In this document: in pieces, positions 37,849-46,910 of the stretch
Layout: each line of letters opens with the position of its first letter
Position numbering within the stretch: position 1 is the stretch's first letter
Assembly (NCBI GenBank): GCA_003415625.1
Contig: PYIU01000002.1
Coordinates: 5,518,001-5,582,000, forward strand
Length of the DNA: 64,000 bases
Reading direction: 5' to 3'
Origin: Aquanectria penicillioides
Lineage: Eukaryota; Ascomycota; Sordariomycetes; Hypocreales; Nectriaceae
Position numbers and translations under genes: made by a program
The notes under the pieces: model-generated
What the model was told of the DNA's origin: nothing
Seen by the model: only the letters and a program-made list of their open reading frames with translations
Databases searched by the model: none

Positions 37849-38550
37849 TTATATGCCTGTCTGCTTGCTTGCTTGCTACTCTACTCGGTTAGTGGCTTTC
37901 TCTATCCCTGCTGCACATCCCCCTCCTCAATAAGCACAACATCCCACAGCCTAGCCTCGAGAGGGTGACACCCAGAGGAGGGATGAGCAGAAGAAGAAAG
38001 TAGAAAGAAAAAAAAAGAGATGGTGGAGGGGGGTTTGGAGTGCAAGGGTCCCAAAGTAAATCTGGCAGATCCAGATGCAAAAAAGAAAAGACGAGTCACA
38101 AAACCTGGACAGGAGAGCATCACAGACAAACCAGAATCGGAACCAGGCAGTTGGACAAAACGCTGGGAAGGAGAAAAAGTAAACAAGGCGACGAAAGGGA
38201 TCCATTACCGACGACATGTCAAAGACATGGCACATAACCTCGTCCCCAAAAGGCATCACAAGGCGTCCGCATCAATTGCCGTCCCCGAATTCGTCCACTT
38301 GGTGATCCGGATTCGTAACCATGACTCCCATATCGTCACATCTCACCCAGCTGCTGCGGTCTTCATCGCCCGATCAACCTCTGGAGCTTCCCCATTCTTC
38401 ACTGACGAGTCTCACCCACTCACTCTGTTTCTGAGATCATTCGGCTCCGTTGTCCTGTCTTGTCCTGTCATGTCCTGGCCTATCGTGTCTTGACCTGTCC
38501 TTTCTGATGAATCCTCTTCTGCATTTTTGCCCTGATCTGATGCTTTGTTC

Positions 38551-38596
38551 TACTCTCCTCTACTCTACTCTACTCTACTCTACTCTACTCTACTCT
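38551..38596. repeat. (TACTC)n pentanucleotide repeat
   Basis: Nine units, the first a variant. Confidence 0.9.
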
Positions 38597-39489
38597 GCAT
38601 CTCCTGTAACCCGCTTCTCAGCAACCAAACATCCGACCCAGCACCAGCGGCAGCTTCTGACCGGTCTCTCCAGCAGTGGGGACTCGATGAATCAAAAAGA
38701 CAAGTCGTGCGGGCTTCCCGACCCAAATCCCGAGACCGGCTGCCGCGTCAAAGCCATGCCATGCCATGCTATGCTGTATCGGCCCCCTCACTCGTTCCCC
38801 ATCCATTCATCGTCATGGTCTATGGAATTGCTATCCAACCACCACCGCCGCCGCCAGCCTGCATCACACACTCGCCCTCATCGTGAGGTGAGGTGACTCT
38901 TCATCGAGGCGGCACGTGCGCAGAGGCGCCTCGTTCCCAGTGCAGCTGAACCACGAGAGTGTGATAGTTGATACCTCTTTTCTTTTTCTTCCTTTTTATT
39001 ATTATTCCCCCCCCCCCCCTGTCCCTTTTCCATTTCCGGCTTGTCCTTCGTGCTCTCTTGCATTTCCCCGCTGCCATTCACATTGCTCGCAAGTCATGCC
39101 CCTTTGCCTCTTGCTCTGACCCCAAGTCCCACACGTGGCGGTCCCATGGCGTCTTCGCTTGCATCCTCGTCTGTCGCATCTCCGCCTCTCCGCCTCTCCG
39201 CCTCTCGTCTCGCTTCCGCCCCGTTCTCCGCTCTGGAACGCCAAACTGCTCTTGCAAACGTGCTTTTCAGGGTATTTGTTTTCTTTCATTGGCCGTGCTA
39301 TATCGACTCGTGCTACATACACAGCTCGTTACCTACGTAGTTTGTCGTTACACCCCGTCATCAGCTCTTCGCTTCTACATCACGATTTGCTTCCGCTCTA
39401 TGTCTCTCTCTCTTTCTCTCTCTCTACTTTTGAACCCGTACGCCACCTTGCCGGTCTCCTCTACCCTCCCTCTCCACCGCCCCGTCTCT

Positions 39490-39524
39490 CGCCTCTCGCC
39501 TCTCGCCTCTCGCCTCTCGCCTCT
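39490..39524. repeat. (CGCCTCT)5 heptanucleotide repeat
   Basis: Five exact 7-bp copies about 50 bp downstream of the ThrRS stop; a related CTCCGCCTC tract lies at about 39180-39210. Confidence 0.9.
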
Positions 39525-39573
39525 GTCTCTGACTCTCTGTCTCTATCACTTTTCTTTTCCTTAGCTAGCTAGC

Positions 39574-42278
39574 TTAAATCTTGTTCACCAGCTCCTTGGA
39601 CTCCTTGAGACGAACGAGCTTCTCGAGCGCCTCCTGCACGGGAATCAGCTCGCCCTTGGTCTGAGTGGCCTGGTCATCTCGGTTTCGAATGTTGACGGTG
39701 CGGGTCTCGGCCTCCTGGGCACCAACCACTGTGAATGCGTGTTAGCAACTGTACGTGAATAGGCTGTTACTGGGGGTTATGCATCTCTTACCGAAGATGA
39801 AGTTGTACTGTTCCAGCTGGCCAGTGCGAATCTTCTTCTGGAAGGTGTTGCTGCTCAGATCCACGTCGATGTAGATACCCTCCTTCTGGAAGATGGTCTG
39901 CACTTCCTTGGCGTAGTCGTTGACGGCGGGCATGACGGGAACAACCAGGATCTGGCGAGGGCTAAGCCAGAAGGGCCATTTGCCACCGAAATGCTCAGTA
40001 AGCACGCCAAACATGCGCTCGAAGCTGCCCATGACGGCTCGGTGGATCATGACGGGGCGCGCGTAACCCGCGGGAAGATCTTCCTCGGCGTTGCTACCGT
40101 CGCTGACGCCACTCTCATCCTTGCCCGCCACGTATCGCAACTTGAATCGTCGGGGAAGGTTAAAGTCGAGCTGAATGGTACCGCACTGGTGGTCTCGGCG
40201 GAGCGCATCGTACAAGGTGATGTCGATCTTGGGGCCGTAGAAAGCGCCATCACCAGGGTTCAGCTCCCATTTCTCGTTGTGCTTGGTGGCAAAGGAGTCC
40301 AAAGCCTCCCGGAGCTTCTGCTCGGCCAAGTCCCAAGTGGCGATGTCACCGACGTACTTCTCAGGGCGGGTGGACAGCTTCAGCTTGAACTGGAAACCAA
40401 AGATGCGGTAGACGCCATCAAGGAAGTCGAAGGCTCCCTCAATTTCCTCTCGGATCTGTTGACATGTTAGCGCGAGCACAGCTGAGCCCCTGACAGACCA
40501 GTACGTACCTGATCAACAGTACAGAAGATGTGGGCATCATCCTGCTGGAATCGACGGACTCGAGTGAGTCCAGAGAGCGCGCCGAGAACTCGTTACGATG
40601 AAGGACACCAAAATCGGCCATTCGCCAGGGAAGGTCCTTGTAGGTCATGTCGGCGTGAGAGAAGATCTTGCAGTGACCGGGGCAGTTCATGGGCTTCAGA
40701 CCATAGCGCTCCTTCTCGACATCAAAGGTGAACATGTTCTCCTCGTAGTGAGCCCAGTGACCAGAGGTCTTCCACAAGTCGGCCTTGTACACGTTGGGGG
40801 TCATGACCTCGACGAAGCCGCGCTTGTGGTACTCGCCCTTGATCAGGTCCACCAGGGCATTGTAGATACGCACACCGTGCGGCAGGAAGAAGGTAGAGCC
40901 AGGAGAAACCTCGTCGAAGAAGAAAAGCTTCTGGTCCTGACCAATCTTTCGGTGGTTGCGCTTGGCGGCCTCGGCAAGGAAGTGCTTGTACTCCTCGAGC
41001 TGTTTCTTGTCGGGGAAGGAAATACCAGCAATTCGCTGGACCGACTCGTTGTTGCTGTCACCGAGCCAGTAGGCGGCAGAGTTCTGTCGTATCGTTAGAT
41101 TTCTTGCAATTTTCAATCTCAGAATAAACCTCGTCATCGACTACATACCCTGAGAACGGAAAAGGCCTTGATGTTGCCAGTGTGGGGGACGTGAGGACCA
41201 CGGCACAAATCGATAAGGGGACCACATCGGTAGACAGTGCTCTTGGTTCCATCGGGAACTCGCTGGTTGATGAAGTACTCCTTGTACTTGCTGTACTTGA
41301 ACATCTCGAGGAGCTCGTCCTTGGTCATCTCAAGACGCTCAAAGGGCTGCTTGGCCTTGATGATGCTGCTGGAAAGGGTCTCGAGGGCCTTCTTGTCCTC
41401 GTCGGCAACAACCTGGCTTTGTGGGCTGTTAGCATGGAACTCGCTCGTGCTAGAAGCTGGAACTTGTCATACCCTTCCATGTTGGCCATATCATAGTAAA
41501 AACCTGGGGGGTCCTCAGTGGGGGGACCGTTGCAAAGGTAGCATCCGAAGCGTCGCTCGGCAGCCTCTCCGAGAATGTGGGCTGAGGAGTGCCAGAAGAC
41601 CTTCTTGCCTATATTTTCCCATCAGAAAAACGTCTTCATGCCATGCGCAGGACGGGGTTGTTGCTATTCTACCTTCGGGTGCTCGAAGTCGAGGAGTTCG
41701 AGCTTGCAGCTCTTCTCCAGGGGTCGGGTCAGATCCCACAGCTCGCCGTCAACCATGGAGATGACGGTGCGCTCAAGCAGGGACTTGGAGATGCCCTTGG
41801 CAATGGCGGCGGGAGTGGTCTCCCATGAAGTTCCCTTCTCCTCCTTTCCATTGGGGAGGGAGACAGTGATTTCCTCCCGAGGTTGCGCTGGGCCATTGTC
41901 AGTCGATGATGCGGTGGGAAGGTGAAGGTGGGGGATCCGCGGGGTCTGTTTCACGCACCAGCGATTTCGGCATCCTGGCGGGCCTTGATCTGGTCGAAGA
42001 GGTCGAGTCGGTGCTGGATGAACTCGGGGAGAGTTGGAAGCTGCGGCAGCCGTTAGTCAATGGGCCCAGCGCAACCGCCATGGGACGATCTGGGGCGACG
42101 AGCCAGACCGCACGCTTAGCAAGTAGGATGGAAAGTTGACACGAACCTCAACACCGGGCTTGGAGCCCTTGGCGCCCTTGGCGCCCTTCTCCTTGGGCTG
42201 CTTTGCAGGGCGAGATGGAATGCTCTTCTCAGGAGCGCCCTCCGCCACCTTGGGGGCATCAGCTTGTTCGGACGACAT
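39574..42278 (-). CDS. THS1: Threonyl-tRNA synthetase, cytosolic (two frameshifts)
   Basis: Class II synthetase that charges tRNA-Thr. Eight exons: 42278-42147, 42040-41959, 41887-41673, 41608-41473, 41416-41149, 41083-40509, 40455-39792, 39728-39574; most introns are 53-71 nt, the first 106. The Lys-rich N-terminal extension is eukaryotic. Seen in order: TGS-type region ([11 protein letters not shown]), editing domain with [16 protein letters not shown], catalytic core with motif-2 region (HRNEFS...), motif 3 ([10 protein letters not shown]) and anticodon-binding domain (ILVVPV to the C-terminus). Two single-base gaps break it: 41677-41679 (DFEHP to GKKVFW) and 40582-40583 (NEFS to GALSGLTRV). 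The exons sum to 2227 nt; adding two gives exactly 743 codons, i.e. 742 residues, close to yeast Ths1 (734). No targeting peptide is evident. Confidence 0.93.
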
Positions 42279-43012
42279 GATGTGGACTCGACTCGCGGTG
42301 TTGCAGATGTGGTGGAAGAAGTTGCGGTCTTGGATGGCGGGGCAGGGGCATTATACGCGAGGTGGGTTGAGTCACTGATTTCTGTGCCCCCGAGTCCCAG
42401 AGCACCCATGGCCCGCCAAAAGACCATCGGTAGATCTTCGGCCACCCCTGCTATCTGCAAGCCGTAGCCATCAACAGTTCGAGACGACATATAATTGTCC
42501 TTGCTTTGCTGGTCTGATGACTCTTATCACGGACATTGCCATTGCTGGAAGCCGGGGAAATTTGCGAGGAAATTATCCCCCTGGCTGAAGGGGCAGAAGC
42601 CAATCGTTGATTCGAGAGTCAGGTCAGAGGCATCGGAGCTGGCTTCAGCTCCGTGCCATGACACATATTGAACGTCATGAGCTCCAAGTTATGTAGGAGA
42701 GCCATCTTGAGACCGAAAGAAAGAGTCATCCCTACAGCTTACACTGTGTTTCCTTCACTAAAATAACCCAAGCGGCCTGCTAGTAGCTTCGAACGCTCCC
42801 GTCAACAAAAGTCCATTATTCCAAACAGTAAAAAAAAAAGGGGGGGTATCAGGCCATTCTCCAACCGAAGTAAATCCCAAAACGCCAATGCCAGCGCCAT
42901 GCCATGCCATGCCATGTTGCTTTTTTGTCTTGCCTTGCCTTGCCTTGCCATACCATGCCGTACCATGTAAAACCTTGGACCATCAAAGATACGAAACCGA
43001 TATGGGCTTAGA
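42279..43012. other. Intergenic between VPS71 and ThrRS (both minus strand)
   Basis: 734 bp serving as the ThrRS promoter and VPS71 3' flank. It contains the GCCAT/TTGCC tandem tract at 42896-42967. I see nothing else I can name. Confidence 0.6.
42896..42967. repeat. GCCAT / TTGCC pentanucleotide tracts
   Basis: Four GCCAT units are followed after a T run by four CTTGC units and degenerate CCATA units. Confidence 0.8.
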
Positions 43013-43865
43013 TCACAACCCATATCGGGTGACGCACTCCTCTCGGTGCATCTCCAAGCAGTCCAGTGCGCAAACCCTCGTCCCACACTTCATACACCGC
43101 ACCCGCCCCCAGTACCCACAGACCTCGCAAAACACCCGGACCGGGTACTTCTCGTCCCAGTTTCCCGTCGCCTCGCCGTAGTTGAGCGGCGGCGCCGCTA
43201 GGAGCGTTCGGAGTTCCTCGTCCGACGGCATCTCGGGCACGCGCGACGCAAGCAGAGCGTCGTCGTCGCCCGCCAGCGGTGTCGGCGGGGGTTGAATGAA
43301 GGGGGGAGCACGGGCGCCAGGTCTGCGTCGGCCATCGGTGTGTCTTCCTCCTGTCGAGAGGTCGAGGGCGTGTCTTTCTTGTTCGGGGCTGGCTTTTTGC
43401 TGTTTGCGCCCGTCGTGTTGGAGCGGGCAGCAGCGGCAGAGTTCGATTCTGTCAATGCTTGCAGGGCGAGGAAATCGTCGAGATGGTTTCCAAACGTCTT
43501 CTGCGACTGCAAAATTTTTCGAACGTTCGGGGTGTGTTTCCCCTGAGCTTCTCGTGCGTCAGTCTTTTGAGCTTCACCCGACACGACGATATTCCTCAAG
43601 GCTGGCCCTTACCTCGTCCACTCTTCACCGGCAGGGGGATAGTATTGTCTCTTCCGCCATCGCGATCCAATGCCTCGGCCTCCTTGCGTTTCTTGTTCTC
43701 TTGCCGGATGGTTAGGTCGCCTATGCTGAGTCCAGGAGCGTTTCTCGCTCGCTTTCGCTTCGCCGGTGCAGCTGGTCGGTTGACGGAGACGTCTGGCACG
43801 TAGGCCCAGCCAGGCGCTGCCGTGGTTTTGGCGCTGGCAAGCTCGATGACACCGAAATTGTTCAT
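43013..43865 (-). CDS. VPS71: SWR1-complex subunit Vps71/ZNHIT1-like, HIT zinc finger (one frameshift)
   Basis: Subunit of the SWR1 remodeller that deposits histone H2A.Z in chromatin. Exons are 43865-43613 and 43547-43013, with a 65-nt intron using an AAG acceptor and a CTGAC branch site. The C-terminus is a HIT-type zinc finger with the cysteines of FCEVCGYWGRVRCMKCGTR and VCALDCLEMHREECVTRYGL. Upstream sits ILQSQKTFGNHLDDFLALQ, also typical of the family, after a basic Lys/Arg N-terminus. The frame breaks in a 6-G run at 43301-43306 (6 C on the coding strand) between VLPP and FIQPPPTPLAGDD; one added base makes the spliced length exactly 263 codons (262 residues). It is divergent from the small mitochondrial gene. 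Confidence 0.92.
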
Positions 43866-44224
43866 TTTCGCATCCAGCAGTGTACAATCCGACGAGTCGA
43901 GCCACGGGCCACTTGCTGCGATTAATTATTAATTGGGTGCAAAAGTTGTAGCTCCCTCGAGCCGGACCGTGTAGCGCGTGTACCCCAGCGACAACGTCCT
44001 TCCTTCCCAGGCAAGCCAGGCCAGGCCAGGTGCCGGAAAATCCCACCTACCCAGCTCCGGGGCTCTCGTCCCCCCCAGTGGCAATATGTGACGTAGCCAA
44101 TCACGCGCCAGCACAACTGTGGCAGATATTCCGACCACCCGAGTCATCGTCGCCCATCGCATTCAAGCTCCCTCATATCATCAATTCCTCCCGCAAAACA
44201 CCGCAACGCCCACGCGACCCAACC
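43866..44224. promoter_or_regulatory. Shared divergent promoter, VPS71 / small mitochondrial gene
   Basis: 359 bp between two divergent ATGs. It holds a CCAAT box (44097-44101) and, just before it, TGACGT (44089-44094), a CRE/ATF-type half site. Both motifs are visible; binding is not shown. The CCAAT box is 124 bp before the + strand ATG. Confidence 0.5.
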
Positions 44225-44724
44225 ATGTCTCCGGCGTCGAGAGTCCTGTCCAGCACCAGCCGCGCGCTGGCTGCCCGAAGCTTCCACACCTCCGCCCGAC
44301 GAATGGCCGACGCCGCGCCGCTCCCGGCCCGCAAGCCCATGGGAGCTTTCCGTGGAGGGTAAGTGGGCGCATAATCCATCCCCTCGCCGAATTGGCGACA
44401 CTGCAGATAGCAGCTGCTGACGGTGCGGATTTTCTCCCCTTGAACAGTCTCTTCGGTTTCCTCCTCGGCAGCTTCCTGTCCGGCAGCGCCGCCTACAGCT
44501 ACCTCCTCAAGGAGTACAAGACCTCCAACGACCTCTTGACCGAGGATATCTACGTACGTGCCCAATCTTAGCGGCAGAAGCTCCATCAGGCGACATCAAT
44601 TGCTGCTCTACTCATATGTCGACTCACCGGGCTGACCCCTCAATTGCAGACCCTCCAGGCCTCCGTCACCCGCCTCAGCAACTACGTCCAGGCTCTGGAG
44701 CAGAAGACCCAGGGAAAGAAGTAA
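44225..44724 (+). CDS. Small mitochondrial membrane protein, unknown function
   Basis: A 104-residue protein I do not recognise by name. Exons are 44225-44358, 44448-44553 and 44650-44724; the 89- and 96-nt introns have good GTAAGT/GTACGT donors and CTGAC branch sites. The first 40 or so residues are rich in Arg/Ser/Ala with no acids until after RSFHTSARR, a typical fungal mitochondrial presequence with a likely cleavage site there. Next is one membrane segment (GLFGFLLGSFLSGSAAYSYL) and a predicted amphipathic/coiled C-terminus (LQASVTRLSNYVQALEQK). Intron placement and clean length (315 nt) support a real gene. An inner-membrane assembly or respiratory-complex accessory role would fit the architecture but is a guess. 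Start ATG has CAACCATGT context. Confidence 0.8.
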
Positions 44725-45197
44725 ACGAGAGCCGTAGCCGAGGAAATGTATAAAAAGGTCGACAGGGGCAGGCTCTCTTGACTCCCGGGACAGTTAGGGT
44801 GGAACCAATGTGATACGGGTTCCTTTTTTTTACTCCTCTTCCCTTCCAATCGCGCGGCATGGCGGCGTTGAGAACATGGGGAGCACATGTGTATGTATCA
44901 TCAATCTATGCTGCGCTGCGAACACGTTTGTAAACTCCAATGCCTCAAGAGTTATTTCCTACTATTGTGATGAGAATAAAATATACAAGCAAAGACACGT
45001 CACGTTCGAACGTTCTTTTTTTTCACACATTCATGAAAAGACAGAACTAGTTTTGTTATAGTGGTCATAAAAAGAGTCCCATATTGCCACGGAAACTATC
45101 AAAGTACCTCAAAAAGGTGCATTCCAATACGCGCACCATTCAAACCCGCGCCCGTGAAATCAAATATGCCCCTTTTGCGTGCTAATGTAACATAAGT
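44725..45197. other. Convergent intergenic region
   Basis: 473 bp of joined 3' flanks of the small mitochondrial gene and PDI1; AT-richer than the genes, no other feature seen. Confidence 0.6.
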
Positions 45198-46910
45198 TTA
45201 CAGCTCATCATGGTCATCGGCCTTCTTCTCCTCCTTGGTGTCCTTCTTCTCCTCCTTCTTCTCAGCGTCGGTGGCAGCGGGAGCAGCCTCCTCGGTAGCC
45301 TCCTCCTTGACGGAGATGTCAGCCTTGTACTTGCCGTTCTCCTTGACGAAGTTGGCGAGGTCCTCAATGGTTCGGGAACCGCTGTAGGTGACCGGGGCGG
45401 CCTTGCCACCGGCGGGGTAGAGCTTGATGGTGGGGAAGCCCTGGATCTCATCAGGGACGTCGTTGAGGGTGGCGTCAACCTTGGCGATGACAACCTTGTC
45501 CTTGAAGCTGGTCTTGGCGAAAGACTCGGCAAGCTCGTCGTACTTGGGGGCGAGAGCCTTGCAGTGACCGCACCAGGGAGCGTAGAACTCGATCAGGACA
45601 TCCTTGGTGTCATCGAGGACGATGTCGTTGTAGCTCTTGGCGACGACGACGGTGACGGGGCCCTCCTGCTTCTCAGGGATGGGCTCAGACTTGATGCTGG
45701 GCTCGAGCTTGCCGGCGACAAACTCGTCGACGAAGGGAGCGATGTTGTCGTAGGTGATCTCCTTGTCCTGGTCGAAGGGGAACTTCTGGTTCTTGACAAC
45801 CTCCTGGATGGCGAAGGAGGGGAACTTGTCGGTCTTGAGGTTCAGGTTGCCGGCGTGAGCACCGAACTGCTTAGCGTCGATGGTGGCAACGTTAACCTTG
45901 CCCTTGTACTTCTCAGCAATGGGCTTGAGGGCCTCGCCAAGAGACTTGCGCTCCTCAGGGGTCTCGGCGAAGATGTAGGCCAGGGGAATGCCGGAGGCCA
46001 TGTAGCTAGAGTAGGTCTCGGGGCCAACCTCACCAATGAGGGGAGTAGCGGCAGCCTTGACGAAGGCGTCAATCTCGGTCTTGTCGAACTTCTCGCCCTT
46101 GAAGACGGCCTTCTTCTCGTCAAAGTCCTTGTAGACGACAAGAGCGGGGGCCTTGACACCCTCAGCCTCGGCGAGGGCAGCATCGTTGACACCACCGAAG
46201 AGGTAGGTGTCACGGTTAGCCTCAGCCAGAGCAGTGAAGGTTTGGTTGGAGGCCTTGTCGTCCACGGCGATGTAAGCGACGACAACCACCTTGTCGGCGG
46301 TCTTGAAGTCCTCGAGGGTGTCCTTGGTGAGGATGGAGACGGCGGGGAGGGACTGCTTGATCATGTAGGAGGTGATGCTGGCGATTGCTGTTAGCATTGG
46401 TGTTCCGCCAAAGGTATTCTAGGATAATTGACTTACGCAGCAGCCTTACGCTGGCCGGTGTAAGGCTTGGGGTCCTCGAGGCCACGGAAGACCTTGAGGG
46501 TGGGGTAGCCCTCAACACCATAGTTGCCGCAGAGGTCCTTCTCCTCAGTGCAGTCGATCTTGGCGAGCCTGATGTTCTTCTCCTTGAGGGTGGTGGCAGC
46601 CTCCTCGTACTCGGGGGCGAGGGCCTTGCAGTGACCGCACCAGGGAGCGAAGACTGTTTGGATAGGATTCCCGGTCAGTTACAAAGCAATTTTGATGGAG
46701 GGTGCGGGCAGCAACGGTATCGCAAAATGATAAATTGTGTCTGTAGGGGAGCAGTGGGAGCAACTTACACTCAGCAAGGACGAGGTCGTTGCCCTTGATG
46801 AAGTCATCAAAGGTCTTCATGGTCAACTGCTCAACGTCAGAGGCGTCGGCAGCGTTGGCGTAGGCAGCAAGAGCCGCCATGAGGCCGCAGGCGATGCGCT
46901 TGTGATGCAT
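45198..46910 (-). CDS. PDI1: Protein disulfide isomerase
   Basis: ER-lumenal thiol oxidoreductase that forms and reshuffles disulfides in secretory proteins. Exons are 46910-46769, 46653-46437 and 46377-45198 (introns 115 and 59 nt), giving 512 residues. A signal peptide ([20 protein letters not shown]) precedes the a domain with [12 protein letters not shown], the b and b' domains, the a' domain with a second [12 protein letters not shown], an acidic/Lys-Glu-rich tail and a C-terminal HDEL retrieval signal. The second intron's acceptor is a CAG 12 nt beyond the nearest AG after the CTAAC branch; only that choice keeps the frame (RKAAA to [11 protein letters not shown]). The frame is clean. 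Strong codon bias shows as a long open frame on the opposite strand. Confidence 0.97.

Larger units (their letters stand above)
30651..39573. other. Large repeat-dense intergenic region
   Basis: 8.9 kb upstream of the WD40 gene and downstream of ThrRS. It is full of homopolymers and short tandem repeats, listed separately. Open frames (for example 31613-32152 minus, 33239-33631 plus, 34843-35319 minus) are low-complexity and unrecognised. Purine-rich + strand at about 30950-32000 would be the pyrimidine-rich leader of the minus-strand WD40 gene. C/T-rich + strand from about 37370 to 39560 does not fit any known + strand gene. Confidence 0.6.

Noticed and set aside
30950..39573. Tandem repeats considered as a CRISPR array
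   Set aside because: Eukaryotic simple repeats of 1-9 bp without unique spacers.
45210..46394. 394-codon + strand open frame opposite PDI1
   Set aside because: Mirror of strong codon bias in PDI1; Leu/Gly/Val-rich with no domain, and PDI1 itself is unmistakable.
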